Shown in pieces: positions 1 through 8,407 of a DNA stretch of 64,000 bases. The notes beneath the pieces are model-generated. The model ran no database searches. It was not told the origin of the DNA and saw only the letters and a list, made by a program, of their open reading frames with translations. The number at the start of each line of letters is the position of its first letter. Positions within the stretch are counted from its first letter, which is position 1. The stretch lies in contig NZ_BMRZ01000001.1 in assembly GCF_014648895.1 (NCBI RefSeq), positions 310,001-374,000 of the forward strand, given 5' to 3'. This DNA is from Streptomyces tanashiensis (GTDB lineage Bacteria; Actinomycetota; Actinomycetes; Streptomycetales; Streptomycetaceae). The position numbers were made by a program, and so were the translations under genes.

Positions 1-154
1 CCCCCTCGGCCACGACATGGGCGCACGTCAGCACCCAGCCGGGGGCGATGAAGAAGCCCGTGCCCCAGAACTGGTCGCCGTGCGGGTCATACCCGCCGTC
101 GGGAGCACCGATGCGTACGAGTGCGGGGCGCACGAGAGCGTCGAAGGCGCTCAT
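1..154 (-). CDS. Trypsin-like serine protease, N-terminal part (runs off window)
   Basis: Only the first 51 codons are inside the window; the 3' end lies beyond base 1. The visible protein begins directly with a protease fold: GTGFFIAPGWVLTCAHVV carries the trypsin-family catalytic histidine at residue 46. No signal peptide precedes it, so the enzyme is probably cytoplasmic. Its ATG overlaps the TGA of the Trypco1 gene by four bases (ATGA), so the two are translationally coupled. In the literature such uncoupled cytoplasmic trypsins are fused to or sit beside NTPases in regulated conflict systems; whether that holds here cannot be seen. Confidence 0.85.
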   Translation of the reverse strand, partial: MSAFDALVRPALVRIGAPDGGYDPHGDQFWGTGFFIAPGWVLTCAHVVAEG

Positions 155-591
155 GCGGTTCCATCGGCCGCCGGGCGCCGCTGCGGGACGATGCCCGGCC
201 GTTCCTCCGCGGCCTCCGGCTCGGCGGAGCCGGGTGCGGGCTCCGCCGCCCGGCCGGCCGCCGGGCCCGGTTCGGTCCAGGTGAGGGAGACGTTCACGGA
301 GGCCTTGCCCGCGCCGTCCGCGAGGACGCCGATCACCTTGCCCGACTGTGCCGACAGCTCGATGCCGAAGCTGACGGCGACCTCCACCGGCCCCTGCGGG
401 TCGAGGCCGGCGCGCAGGGAGCCGACGACTCCGCGCACCACGTCCGTGAGCCCGCCGGCCATCGAGACCACCCGGTCCCTGACGCCGGTGTCCTGGAAAC
501 CGCCGCCTCTGCCGAGCTCCTCCGCGTCGCTGACACGTGCCCAGACAGGCGTGCCGTCGTCCAGTCGAATCCGAGCGATCCCGTGTGCCAT
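151..591 (-). CDS. Trypsin-co-occurring domain (Trypco1, CU044_2847-type) protein
   Basis: A 146-residue soluble protein beginning MAHGIARIRLDDGTPVWARV, which matches my memory of the CU044_2847/Trypco1 family. Predicted beta strands in the first 35 residues are followed by a central helix with VRGVVGSLRAGLD, then strands (VEVAVSFGIELSAQSGKVI) and a Pro/Ala/Glu-rich tail. The family is known to occur next to trypsin-like proteases, and exactly such a gene follows with a 4-base overlap. Its molecular role is not established; an adaptor or inhibitor of the partner protease is inference. A triple 13-bp repeat lies 24 bases upstream. Confidence 0.8.
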   Translation of the reverse strand: MAHGIARIRLDDGTPVWARVSDAEELGRGGGFQDTGVRDRVVSMAGGLTDVVRGVVGSLRAGLDPQGPVEVAVSFGIELSAQSGKVIGVLADGAGKASVNVSLTWTEPGPAAGRAAEPAPGSAEPEAAEERPGIVPQRRPAADGTA

Positions 592-614
592 CGCGGCCCC
601 CGCTCCCCGAAGCG

Positions 615-653
615 ATGTTGGATCCAGATGTTGGATCCAGATGTTGGATCCAG
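615..653. repeat. Three perfect tandem copies of a 13-bp unit
   Basis: The unit ATGTTGGATCCAG is repeated at 615-627, 628-640 and 641-653. Each copy contains the palindrome TGGATCCA. The array lies between the Trypco1 start (591, minus) and the DUF6104 gene (717, plus), so it could be a multi-site operator. No regulator is identified. Confidence 0.8.
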
Positions 654-716
654 AAGGCTAATCGGTGGGGCTGACGGGCGACAGGGGACGTGAGGGCCAC
701 GTCCTATCCTGATCGC

Positions 717-902
717 ATGTACTTCACCGACCGTGGCATCGAGGAACTGGAGAAGCGACGCGGCGAGGAGGAGGTCACCTTCGAGTGGCTCGCCGAGCAG
801 CTGCGTACGTTCGTCGACCTCAACCCCGACTTCGAGGTGCCGGTCGAGCGCCTCGCGACCTGGCTCGCCCGTCTGGACGACGACGAGGACGACGACGAGT
901 AG
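717..902 (+). CDS. DUF6104-type small conserved protein
   Basis: A 61-residue acidic protein starting MYFTDRGIEELEKRR and ending in a run of Asp/Glu (DDDEDDDE). This is a widely conserved Streptomyces protein that I recall as DUF6104; its function is unknown. The ATG at 717 gives the family's usual start; an in-frame start at 690 would add nine residues without homology. No membrane segment or cysteine motif is present. Confidence 0.8.
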   Translation: MYFTDRGIEELEKRRGEEEVTFEWLAEQLRTFVDLNPDFEVPVERLATWLARLDDDEDDDE

Positions 903-923
903 GACACCCTTCCGGCGGCGGGC

Positions 924-1739
924 TCATCTCTCCCGCAGCCGGTCGTGGGCGAGGCCGAACGCGCCGTGCGCGACGAGCAGCGCTCCGGCCGCCGCCCAGC
1001 CGCCGCTGCGCCGGGCGACGCCCCAGAGCAGCAGCGGCATCCCCACGAGGAGCTGCGCCCCGCCCAGTACGCGCGCCCTGGGGCCGCGCGGGTACGGGCC
1101 GGGGGGACCGCCCTCCACCCTCTCCGGCTCCGCGGGCGCGGCGTCGCGCCGGCCCGCCCCTTCCAGCTGCTCCGCGCCCTGGGCGAGGGCGGCGGAGCGG
1201 AGCCGTTCGGCGCTCTCGCCCGGGACGATCCCGGTGGGCAGCGCGAGTCCGTCGCGGGCGAGGACCGCGACGACACCGATGAGCCGGGCGCGGGCGTCGG
1301 CGTCGGGATCGGGCTCGGTGAGCGGTTGGAGGGCCTGTACGTCCAGGACGGGATCGAGGGCGAGCCGGGCCGCGAAGGTGCGCATGGCCTCGTCCTCGCC
1401 GACGGGGGTGCCGTCCGCGAGCCAGGTGTAGCCGACCGTCCGGCGGAAGCCCGCGGCGAGCGTGAGACCGGCGCGGTCGCGGTCCCACCAGAGCCCGACG
1501 ACGGGCCGGCCCGCGGCGGGGACGGCGAGAGCGGTCGCCCAGCCGGTGACGACCTGTTCGACCGGCTCGCCTCCGTGCAGCCAGGGCTTCCCCTCGGGTA
1601 CGAGCACGCTCCACTCGGCACCCGCGGGGGCGAGGAGCAGCTGTTCCCGGAGGAGTTGGGCCGGCGGCCGGACCGCCGGGGGCTCGGCGCGGCAGAGCAG
1701 CAGGGCTCCGGCGGATCGCGGTCCGGACGTCGGATTCAT
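924..1739 (-). CDS. Conserved hypothetical protein with C-terminal membrane hairpin
   Basis: About 271 residues. The N-terminal two thirds are soluble and contain VVGLWWDRDRAGLTLAAGFRR and GYTWLADGTPVGEDEAM, then an acidic hinge rich in Asp/Pro. The last ~50 residues hold two hydrophobic segments (GGAQLLVGMPLLLWGVA; GGWAAAGALLVAHGAFGLA), so the protein is probably anchored in the membrane by a C-terminal hairpin. I do not recognise a functional family. The start is placed at ATG 1739 (MNPTSGPRSAG); an in-frame ATG at 1769 would add ten residues. Confidence 0.65.
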   Translation of the reverse strand: MNPTSGPRSAGALLLCRAEPPAVRPPAQLLREQLLLAPAGAEWSVLVPEGKPWLHGGEPVEQVVTGWATALAVPAAGRPVVGLWWDRDRAGLTLAAGFRRTVGYTWLADGTPVGEDEAMRTFAARLALDPVLDVQALQPLTEPDPDADARARLIGVVAVLARDGLALPTGIVPGESAERLRSAALAQGAEQLEGAGRRDAAPAEPERVEGGPPGPYPRGPRARVLGGAQLLVGMPLLLWGVARRSGGWAAAGALLVAHGAFGLAHDRLRER

Positions 1740-1810
1740 GGGCCCTACGCTAGGACAATTTGTCCGCATATGAAGTAGATCGCCCCTGCCCTGTCAGGGA
1801 AGAGTCAGGG

Positions 1811-1859
1811 TTGACTCCGCAAGGCCGCGATATATCGTGTCTATCGAGAGACGCGATAT
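1811..1859 (+). promoter_or_regulatory. Promoter and inverted-repeat operator of DUF4097-padR operon
   Basis: A -35-like TTGACT (1811-1816) is followed at 16 bases by TATCGT. Across and downstream of that box lies a near-perfect inverted repeat, ATATCGTGTCT (1832-1842) and AGACGCGATAT (1849-1859), 10 of 11 pairs matching around a 6-base spacer. The left half is also inside the perfect palindrome CGATATATCG (1828-1837). Position and symmetry fit autorepression by the PadR protein encoded second in the operon (inference). Confidence 0.65.
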
Positions 1860-1889
1860 GTTGCGTTGCCGATACGGGAGGTCAGCACC

Positions 1890-2801
1890 ATGACAGAGTG
1901 GTCCGTCACCGAGCCGACGAAACTGGCTCCGGCCGAGCCCGTGACGCTCCTGCAGGTCCGCATCGTCAACGGCACGGTGAACGTGGTGGGGACGGACGAG
2001 AGTTCCGCCCGCGTCGAGGTCTCCGAGATCGAGGGTCCTCCGCTGATCGTGACGCAGGACGGCTCCACGCTGACCGTGACGTACGAGGATCTGCAGTGGA
2101 AGAGCATCCTCAAGTGGTTCGAGCGCAAGGAGTACCGGCGCCGGGCCGTCGTCTCCGTCGCGGTCCCCGCGGGCGTCGACGTCGAGGTGGGCGTGGTCGG
2201 CGCCGAGGCGGTCGTCACGGGGATCAGAGGGCGTACGGAGGTGCGCGGCGTCACGGGCGACACCACCCTCCTCGGCCTCTCCGGCCCGGTCCGCGCCGAG
2301 AGCGTCTCGGGGAATCTGGAGGCCCAGTCGGTCACCGGCGCGCTGCGCGTCAACTCCGTGACCGGCGACGTGACGGTGATCGAGGGCGCGGGCTCCTCCG
2401 TGAAGGCCGACACGGTCAGCGGCGACATGGTCATCGACCTCGACCCGGCCAGGCTCGACGGGCCGCCCGCCGACATCCGGCTCACCAGCGTCTCCGGCGA
2501 GGTCGCCATCAGGCTCCCCCATCCGGCCGACGCCCGGGTCGAGGCGAGCACCACGAGCGGTGCCGTGTCGAACGCCTTCGAGGACCTGCGGGTCGGAGGC
2601 CAGTGGGGTGCCAAGTCCATCACCGGCACGCTCGGTTCGGGCCGGGGCACGCTCAAGGCGACCACCGTCTCCGGGTCCATCGCCCTGCTCCGCCGTCCCG
2701 AACCCCAGGACGACGGCGACGCGGCCCCTTCATCCGCTTCCTCGTCCGCCCCCTCGTCCGCTTCCCCGTCCGCTTCCTCCGCGACCGGAAAGGTGCTCTG
2801 A
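1890..2801 (+). CDS. DUF4097 family beta-strand repeat protein
   Basis: A 303-residue soluble protein made of repeated short strands with recurrent GDV, VSG and SVTGDV turns (for example LRVNSVTGDVTVIEG and ADTVSGDMVIDL), typical of the DUF4097 right-handed beta-solenoid-like fold. The C-terminal ~25 residues are Ser/Ala/Pro low complexity. Start ATG 1890 has GGGAGG upstream; an earlier in-frame start at 1866 lacks one. The padR gene follows after one base, so the two form an operon. The function of DUF4097 proteins is unknown; many sit with PadR-type or envelope-stress regulators. Confidence 0.88.
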   Translation: MTEWSVTEPTKLAPAEPVTLLQVRIVNGTVNVVGTDESSARVEVSEIEGPPLIVTQDGSTLTVTYEDLQWKSILKWFERKEYRRRAVVSVAVPAGVDVEVGVVGAEAVVTGIRGRTEVRGVTGDTTLLGLSGPVRAESVSGNLEAQSVTGALRVNSVTGDVTVIEGAGSSVKADTVSGDMVIDLDPARLDGPPADIRLTSVSGEVAIRLPHPADARVEASTTSGAVSNAFEDLRVGGQWGAKSITGTLGSGRGTLKATTVSGSIALLRRPEPQDDGDAAPSSASSSAPSSASPSASSATGKVL

Positions 2802-2802
2802 C

Positions 2803-3717
2803 ATGCCGCCCGTCTTCGCCCACGGACGCCTCCGCCTCTACCTCCTCAAACTGCTCGACGAGGCCCCCCGCCACGGGTACGAGGTGATCCGGCTCCTGGA
2901 GGAGCGCTTCCAGGGGCTGTACGCCCCCTCGGCCGGCACGGTCTACCCGCGCCTCGCCAAGCTGGAGGCCGAGGGCCTCGTCACCCACGCCAGCGAGGGG
3001 GGCCGCAAGGTCTACTCGATCACCGACGCCGGCCGCGCGGAGCTGGCCGGGCGCGGCGCCGAACTGGACGACCTGGAGCGGGAGATCCGCGAGTCGGTCT
3101 CGGAGCTGGCGGCGGAGATCCGCGACGACGTGCGCGGCGCGGCCGGCCGGGTGCGCAGCGAGATGCGTGCCGCCGCCGGGCAGAGCCGCACGGTGGATCC
3201 CCCTTCCTTCGCCGAGGCGAAGGAGGAGATGCGCCGGTTCAAGCAGGAGTGGAAGCAGCAGGCCCGCGAGGCCCGCGAGGAGGCCCGTTCGGCGCGCCGC
3301 CAGGCGAAGGAGTTCCAGCGGATCGCCCAGCAGGTGCAGGAGGAGGTCCAGGACCGGTTCTCGCGGGGCGACTGGCCGAAGGGGGTCTGGGAGGGGATCT
3401 CCGGCATCACGGCCCAGCTCGGTGACCTGGTGGCGGGCACGACCCACCCGAAGGCCGCCTCGCGGGAGCCGTCGTTCACGAAGACCCACGCCGACGAGAC
3501 CCCGACCGGCGAGGCGCCGGAGTGGGCGCGGGACACGGCGGGCACGGGCGACCCGGCCCGCGACCTCGACCGGCTCCTCGACCGCTTCCGCGACGAGATC
3601 CGTGACGCGGCCCGCGACCACGGGGTGACCCAGGACCAGCTGACGGAGACCCGCCGCCACCTGTCGACGGCGGCCCTCAGAATCACCGCCCTCCTGAACC
3701 CCGACCGAAAGCCCTGA
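2803..3717 (+). CDS. PadR family transcriptional regulator with long coiled-coil extension
   Basis: 304 residues. The first ~85 form the PadR winged helix (LRLYLLKLLDEAPRHGYEVI; GTVYPRLAKLEAEGLV; GGRKVYSITDAGR). The rest is a long, highly charged helical region with EMRRFKQEWKQQAREAREEA, predicted coiled coil, and a C-terminal helix bundle. It is longer than the ~110-180 residues of minimal PadR proteins. ATG 2803 lies one base after the DUF4097 stop with GGAAAGG as ribosome binding site. It most likely represses its own operon through the palindrome upstream of 1890. Confidence 0.9.
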   Translation: MPPVFAHGRLRLYLLKLLDEAPRHGYEVIRLLEERFQGLYAPSAGTVYPRLAKLEAEGLVTHASEGGRKVYSITDAGRAELAGRGAELDDLEREIRESVSELAAEIRDDVRGAAGRVRSEMRAAAGQSRTVDPPSFAEAKEEMRRFKQEWKQQAREAREEARSARRQAKEFQRIAQQVQEEVQDRFSRGDWPKGVWEGISGITAQLGDLVAGTTHPKAASREPSFTKTHADETPTGEAPEWARDTAGTGDPARDLDRLLDRFRDEIRDAARDHGVTQDQLTETRRHLSTAALRITALLNPDRKP

Positions 3718-3987
3718 CCGACCGCCCCCGAGACCCGCCCCGCCCACTCGCCGCCCCAAGGCATGGACCGGACGGCGGGGGGCGTCAGCGCCAGGCAGAG
3801 CGGCGCATCCGTCACCCTCCGGCCGGGATGCGCGTCCGTCAGCACCCGCCGGACAGCGGGTCGTCAGCTCAGGTCGGACGGTGCCGGCACGGACCCGTCG
3901 CCACCCGACAGCACCTGCCGGACGGCGAGTCCGCCGGCACCCGCCGGGCGGCCGGGCGTCAGCCTCGGGCTGCCGGGATGCGCGCCG

Positions 3988-5430
3988 TCAGCCTCGGGTG
4001 ACCGTGACCGTCACCCGGGCTCCGGGGGCCGCGAGGATCCAGGCCCTCCCCCGGTCCTTGCGGAGCACCAGCGCGGCGCCGCGCGCGGTCACACGCCAGT
4101 CGCCGGGCGGCAGGGAGAGCTCGGTGACGCGGGAGCCGCGCCGGCCGGCCGCGTCGTACGACAGCCGGTAGACCCCGGCCGCCGGGTCGTACACGGAGGA
4201 GCGGACCGTGCCGGCGACCGCCTCGGCGTAGGGCTCGGCGGTCAGCTCCTTGTTCGGGCGGAAGGCCCCGGTGGCGTCCACGGCGCAGTAGCCGGCGCCG
4301 TAGCACCACTCCCAGCCGGTCCAGCCGGAGCTGTAGCGGCCGAGGGAGGCCATGGCCTCGCGGTAGAAGCGGTTCATGTTCGGGCGGGAGTTGTTGAGCG
4401 GCCCCCACTCCCCCACGATCACCGGCACCTTGTACTCCTTGGGGTACAGGGTGACCGCCGCCTCGTAGTTCTCGATCCAGCGGGCCGACGGGTCGTAGTC
4501 GCCGCCCGCCTCCATCGCGCCGTTGTAGAAGTGCGGGGCGTAGACCACCTTCGGGTCGTCGATCCTCCCCAGTCCGGTGGGCACGCCCTCGCCCACGATC
4601 GGGGTCGGCTCGACGAAGATCCACCCGTCCTTGTCGACCGAACGGATCTGGTCCGCGATCCGGTTGTACATCGGGGTGATCTGGTCCCGCTCGATGCGCC
4701 GGGCGGCCGTCGCCAGGTCCTCGCCCTCGCGCATCTCGCCCATCGGCTCGTTGATCGGGTCGTAGCCGAGCACGGCCGGGTGGTCCTCGAAGCGGTCGGC
4801 GAGCACCCGCCACATGCGGGCCTGGGCACGCTGCAGGTCCTCGTCCTCGTACAGGTGGGTGAAGGCACGCTGGACGGCGGGTTCGAAGTACTCGGAGAAC
4901 CAGTCGTCGGGGTGCGGTGTGAAGGGCAGCCCGTCGGTCCTGGTGGCCCAGGCGGGCACGCCCCGGGAGCCGAACGCGGGCCCGAAGATGTCCTGGTGGG
5001 CGTCGAGGATGACCTTGACGTCGTACTTCGCGGCCCAGTCCAGGATCCGTTCGATCTTGCGGAGGTAGGAGGTGCTGTACTGGCCGGGGCGGGGCTCCAG
5101 GTCGTCCCAGAAGACCAGGAGCCGGGCCGTGTTGTAGCCCTTCGCCCGCATGTCCCGGAGGTACTTCTCGGTGATCGCGGAGAGGGCGGTGTCGCCGCTG
5201 TGCGACTTGTCCGCGAGGTTCCAGCCGCGGAGGGTGAGGACCCGGCCGCGGGAGTCGGTGAGGGCGGGAATCCCGTCACCACCGGCCTCCGCACGGGCGC
5301 CGGCCTCCGCACGGGCGCCGGTCTCCGCACGGGCGCCGGTCTCCGCCATCGCGGCGGTCTCCGCCATCGCGGCGGTCGGGGCGAGCAGCGAGGCGACGAC
5401 GACGGTCGCCGCGAGGGTGGTTCGCAACAA
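3988..5430 (-). CDS. Secreted GH5 glycosidase, endoglycoceramidase-like
   Basis: About 480 residues with an N-terminal signal peptide (LAATVVVASLLAPTAAMA), a low-complexity linker of ETGARA/EAGARA repeats, a GH5 (beta/alpha)8 catalytic domain and a C-terminal beta domain. Catalytic acid/base is in YDPINEPMGE (about Glu228) and the nucleophile in VPVIVGEWGP (about Glu341); WNLADKSH and DAHQDIFGPAFG are also typical of endoglycoceramidase-related GH5 enzymes. The likely reaction is hydrolysis of the sugar-ceramide or a related glycolipid bond outside the cell. TTG 5430 is preferred because GGAGG sits six bases upstream; TTG 5451 is the longer alternative. Confidence 0.85.
   Translation of the reverse strand: MLRTTLAATVVVASLLAPTAAMAETAAMAETGARAETGARAEAGARAEAGGDGIPALTDSRGRVLTLRGWNLADKSHSGDTALSAITEKYLRDMRAKGYNTARLLVFWDDLEPRPGQYSTSYLRKIERILDWAAKYDVKVILDAHQDIFGPAFGSRGVPAWATRTDGLPFTPHPDDWFSEYFEPAVQRAFTHLYEDEDLQRAQARMWRVLADRFEDHPAVLGYDPINEPMGEMREGEDLATAARRIERDQITPMYNRIADQIRSVDKDGWIFVEPTPIVGEGVPTGLGRIDDPKVVYAPHFYNGAMEAGGDYDPSARWIENYEAAVTLYPKEYKVPVIVGEWGPLNNSRPNMNRFYREAMASLGRYSSGWTGWEWCYGAGYCAVDATGAFRPNKELTAEPYAEAVAGTVRSSVYDPAAGVYRLSYDAAGRRGSRVTELSLPPGDWRVTARGAALVLRKDRGRAWILAAPGARVTVTVTRG
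5280..5373. repeat. In-frame 18-bp and 15-bp tandem repeats in the GH5 linker
   Basis: Four imperfect 18-bp units (CCGGYCTCCGCACGGGCG on the plus strand) followed by two 15-bp units (GCGGTCTCCGCCATC) encode the Ala/Glu/Thr/Gly-rich linker after the signal peptide. All unit lengths are multiples of three, so copy-number change would alter only linker length. Confidence 0.8.
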
Positions 5431-5490
5431 GGAGGACCTCCGGCACGACAAAGTGAGTGATGTTCACGTTTCGCGTGCCGGAGATCTCAT

Positions 5491-5506
5491 CAGGTCAAGC
5501 GACCTG
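5491..5506. promoter_or_regulatory. Inverted repeat CAGGTC-N4-GACCTG upstream of the GH5 gene
   Basis: Perfect 6-bp arms (5491-5496 and 5501-5506) lie in the short gap between the dehydrogenase stop and the GH5 start, about 60 bases upstream of the GH5 start codon. It could be an operator; no cognate regulator is visible nearby. Confidence 0.4.
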
Positions 5507-5520
5507 TATCAAGGGGGCCG

Positions 5521-6486
5521 TCACGAGGTCTTCAGAACGATCTTTCCGAAGAGCTCGCCGGAGGCCATCTTCTCGAAGCCCTCGCGCGCCCGGTCCAGCG
5601 GCAGGACCTCGTCGATCACCGGCCGGAGACCCGTCGCCGCGCAGAACGACAGCAGGTCCTCCAGCTCGTCCTTCGAGCCCATCGTGGAGCCGACGACCTT
5701 CAGCTCCAGGAAGAAGATCCGGGTCAGCTCGGCGTGCGAGGGCCGGTCACCGCTCGTGGCGCCCGAGATGACGACCGTGCCGCCGGGCCGCAGCGACTTG
5801 ACCGAGTGCGACCAGGTCGCGGCGCCGACGGTCTCGATGACGGCGTCCACCCGCTGCGGGAGCCGTGCCCCCGGCTCGTACGCCTCGACGGCGCCGAGCT
5901 CGATGGCCCGCTTGCGCTTGGCCTCGTCGCGGCTGGTGGCGAAGACCCGCAGGCCGGCCGCCTTGCCGAGGGCGATCGCGGCGGTGGCGACGCCGCCGCC
6001 CGCGCCCTGCACGAGCACGGAGTCCCCGGGCCGCACGCCGGCGTTGGTGAAGAGCATGCGGTACGCGGTCAGCCAGGCGGTGGGGAGGCAGGCGGCCTCC
6101 TCGAAGGACAGCTCCTTCGGCTTGGGGAGCACGTTCCAGCGGGGCACGGTCACCCGCTCGGCGAAGGTGCCCTGGTAACGCTCGGTGAGGATGGACCGGG
6201 GCTCGTCCGGGCCGACGCCGTGGCCCGACTGGCCGATGACGGAGTGCAGGACGACCTCGTTGCCGTCCTCGTCGATGCCGGCGGCGTCGCAGCCGAGGAT
6301 CATCGGCAGCTTCTCCTCGGGCAGTCCGACCCCGCGCAGCGACCACAGGTCGTGGTGGTTGAGCGAGGCGGCCTTGACGGTGACGGTGGTCCAGCCGGGA
6401 CGCGCCTCGGGTTCGGGGCGTTCGCCCAATTCGAGGCCGTTCAGGGGCTGGTCGCGGTCGATTCGGGCGGCGTAGGCAGCGAACAT
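5521..6486 (-). CDS. MDR-type zinc-binding/quinone oxidoreductase-like dehydrogenase
   Basis: 321 residues with the two-domain medium-chain dehydrogenase layout: GroES-like catalytic domain ([24 protein letters not shown]) then an NAD(P)-binding Rossmann fold ([20 protein letters not shown], residues ~150-170). The usual zinc-binding cysteines are absent, which points to a zinc-independent quinone-oxidoreductase or enoyl-reductase type rather than a true alcohol dehydrogenase. Start ATG 6486 ([14 protein letters not shown]) has no Shine-Dalgarno but a TAGGGT box just upstream, so the mRNA may be leaderless. Substrate unknown. Confidence 0.88.
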   Translation of the reverse strand: MFAAYAARIDRDQPLNGLELGERPEPEARPGWTTVTVKAASLNHHDLWSLRGVGLPEEKLPMILGCDAAGIDEDGNEVVLHSVIGQSGHGVGPDEPRSILTERYQGTFAERVTVPRWNVLPKPKELSFEEAACLPTAWLTAYRMLFTNAGVRPGDSVLVQGAGGGVATAAIALGKAAGLRVFATSRDEAKRKRAIELGAVEAYEPGARLPQRVDAVIETVGAATWSHSVKSLRPGGTVVISGATSGDRPSHAELTRIFFLELKVVGSTMGSKDELEDLLSFCAATGLRPVIDEVLPLDRAREGFEKMASGELFGKIVLKTS

Positions 6487-6601
6487 GGCCCCGACCCTAG
6501 GGGCCCGCGGGCGGCCGGGGGAACCACGCCCCGGTGTGACCCCTGTCGCCTGGACAGCGCGCGCCGGCACGCCTCGGCGCACGCCCCTGAGCTCCCCGTA
6601 T

Positions 6602-6644
6602 GCCGAAGGGCCCCGTCCCGGTGTCCGGAACGGGGCCCTTCGGC
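6602..6644. terminator. 15-bp perfect hairpin
   Basis: GCCGAAGGGCCCCGT (6602-6616) pairs perfectly with 6630-6644 around a 13-base loop. It sits 15 bases past the malic enzyme stop and upstream of the dehydrogenase. There is no T tract, as is common for Streptomyces terminators. Confidence 0.75.
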
Positions 6645-6658
6645 GTGCCTGGTGCGCG

Positions 6659-7870
6659 TCAGCGGCGCGCGACGCCCTCGGCGCGGGCGGCGGCGGCGAC
6701 CGCGGCCGCGACGGCCGGGGCGACCCGCTCGTCGAACGGCGACGGGATCACGCAGTCGGCGGCGAGCTGGTCGCCGACGACGTCCGCGATGGCGTCGGCC
6801 GCGGCGATCTTCATGCCCTCGGTGATCCGGGAGGCCCGGACCTGGAGCGCGCCGGCGAAGATGCCGGGGAACGCGAGGACGTTGTTGATCTGGTTCGGGT
6901 AGTCCGAACGGCCGGTCGCCACGACGGCCGCGTACTTGTGCGCGACGTCGGGGTGGACCTCGGGGTTCGGGTTGGCCATGGCGAACACGAAGGCGTTCGG
7001 GGCCATGGCGGCGACGGCCTCCTCGGGGACCGTACCGCCGGAGACGCCGATGAAGACGTCCGCGCCGGCCAGGGCGGTCTCCAGGGAGCCGCTGAGGCCC
7101 GCCTTGTTGGTGAGCTCGGCGATCTCGCGCTTGACGTCCGTGAGGTCCTCGCGGTCGCGGCTGACGATCCCCTTGCGGTCGGCGACGGCGACGTCGCCGA
7201 GGCCGGCCTGCAGGAGGAACTTGGCGATCGCGACACCGGCCGCGCCGGCACCGGAGATGACACCGCGCAGCTCGCCGAGGGTCCGGCCGGTCAGCTTCGC
7301 CGCGTTGCGGAGGGCGGCCAGGGTGACGATGGCGGTGCCGTGCTGGTCGTCGTGGAAGACGGGGATGTCGAGGCGCTCCTGGAGCTTGCGCTCGATCTCG
7401 AAGCACCGCGGGGCCGAGATGTCCTCCAGGTTCACGCCGCCGAAGGACGGGGCGAGCCGGACGACGGTCTCGACGATCTCGTCGGTGTCGGTGGTGGCGA
7501 GGGCGATCGGGACCGCGTCCACGCCGCCGAACTGCTTGAAGAGGATGGCCTTCCCCTCCATGACCGGGAGGGAGGCCTCCGGGCCGATGTCACCGAGGCC
7601 GAGCACCGCGGTGCCGTCGGTCACGACCGCGACGACCTGGGACTTCCAGGTGTAGTCGTTGACCAGCTCGGGCTGCTCGGCGATCGCGGTGCACACCTTG
7701 GCGACGCCGGGCGTGTACGCGAGGGAAAGGTCGTCCTTGTTCCGGACGGGCACGGTGGCCTGCACAGCCATCTTGCCGCCCCGGTGAAGGGCGAAGACAG
7801 GATCGAAGGGCTCCTCCGGAGCTCCTTCCGTACCACTGTCATTGCGAGGATTGACGATCTCCGCTGCCAT
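6659..7870 (-). CDS. NAD(P)-dependent malic enzyme
   Basis: 403 residues, the short bacterial malic enzyme. It decarboxylates malate to pyruvate with reduction of NAD(P). The malic N-domain shows [13 protein letters not shown] and [15 protein letters not shown] with the catalytic lysine in MEGKAILFK; metal ligands are in FHDDQHGTA; the nucleotide-binding domain has [15 protein letters not shown] (residues ~190-205) and NPNPEV. ATG 7870 has AAGGGG upstream. It is monocistronic with its own terminator. Whether it prefers NAD or NADP cannot be decided by eye. Confidence 0.93.
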   Translation of the reverse strand: MAAEIVNPRNDSGTEGAPEEPFDPVFALHRGGKMAVQATVPVRNKDDLSLAYTPGVAKVCTAIAEQPELVNDYTWKSQVVAVVTDGTAVLGLGDIGPEASLPVMEGKAILFKQFGGVDAVPIALATTDTDEIVETVVRLAPSFGGVNLEDISAPRCFEIERKLQERLDIPVFHDDQHGTAIVTLAALRNAAKLTGRTLGELRGVISGAGAAGVAIAKFLLQAGLGDVAVADRKGIVSRDREDLTDVKREIAELTNKAGLSGSLETALAGADVFIGVSGGTVPEEAVAAMAPNAFVFAMANPNPEVHPDVAHKYAAVVATGRSDYPNQINNVLAFPGIFAGALQVRASRITEGMKIAAADAIADVVGDQLAADCVIPSPFDERVAPAVAAAVAAAARAEGVARR

Positions 7871-8407
7871 TGGGTTGACCCCTTAAGTCTGCTTCATTTG
7901 AGGGTTGGCCGCTCCTGGTGTGGAGCGGTGGGCGGGTCCCGCGGCCGCCGTGTCTGGCAGCCGCGCGGGCGCGCCGCACAACGCGCCCTGAGCCCCGGAT
8001 GAGGGGTGTAAGGATCCTTCTTACCGGACGGACGGCACCGCAGACGAGTCCATATCCGCTCGGTGACGCGACTCATACCGAGCGCATCCGGACACGGACG
8101 GAGAACGACACGTCACCCGATGTCCCGATAGATGGTTTCCGCACCCGATTGGCGGAGTTCCATTCGTCCGAATGCCGAGATGAACCGCAGATTTTTCGGT
8201 GACGGGGAAGGGATTCCGCAGAAGGTCCGGCCTTGATGTACCGGCCTGTCGGGATTTCGGGGTCACCCGTTACCCGATTTTGACATCCGTGGCCGTCGGT
8301 TTGTGGCAGTCCGAATGGCAAGATGCCGTAATCACACGAGGTCGCGACACTCGAAGATGCGTCCGCGACCACCTGGCAGCTCCCTCACACGCCGGAGGAA
8401 CCCGACC
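7871..8407. promoter_or_regulatory. 537-bp divergent intergenic region, malic enzyme / ABC binding protein
   Basis: No convincing gene is present. It holds three symmetric elements: CCGCTCC/GGAGCGG (7909-7915 and 7922-7928), the palindrome AAGGATCCTT (8010-8019) and CGCTCGGT/ACCGAGCG (8057-8064 and 8077-8084, 12-base spacer). It must contain the promoters of both flanking genes. Base composition in 8085-8330 is lower in GC than the surrounding coding DNA. Confidence 0.5.

Noticed and set aside
3718..3987. Small gene between padR and the GH5 gene
   Set aside because: The 270 bases contain degenerate repeats (GGGATGCGCGTCCGTCAG and a variant near 3975) and no open frame with a ribosome binding site.
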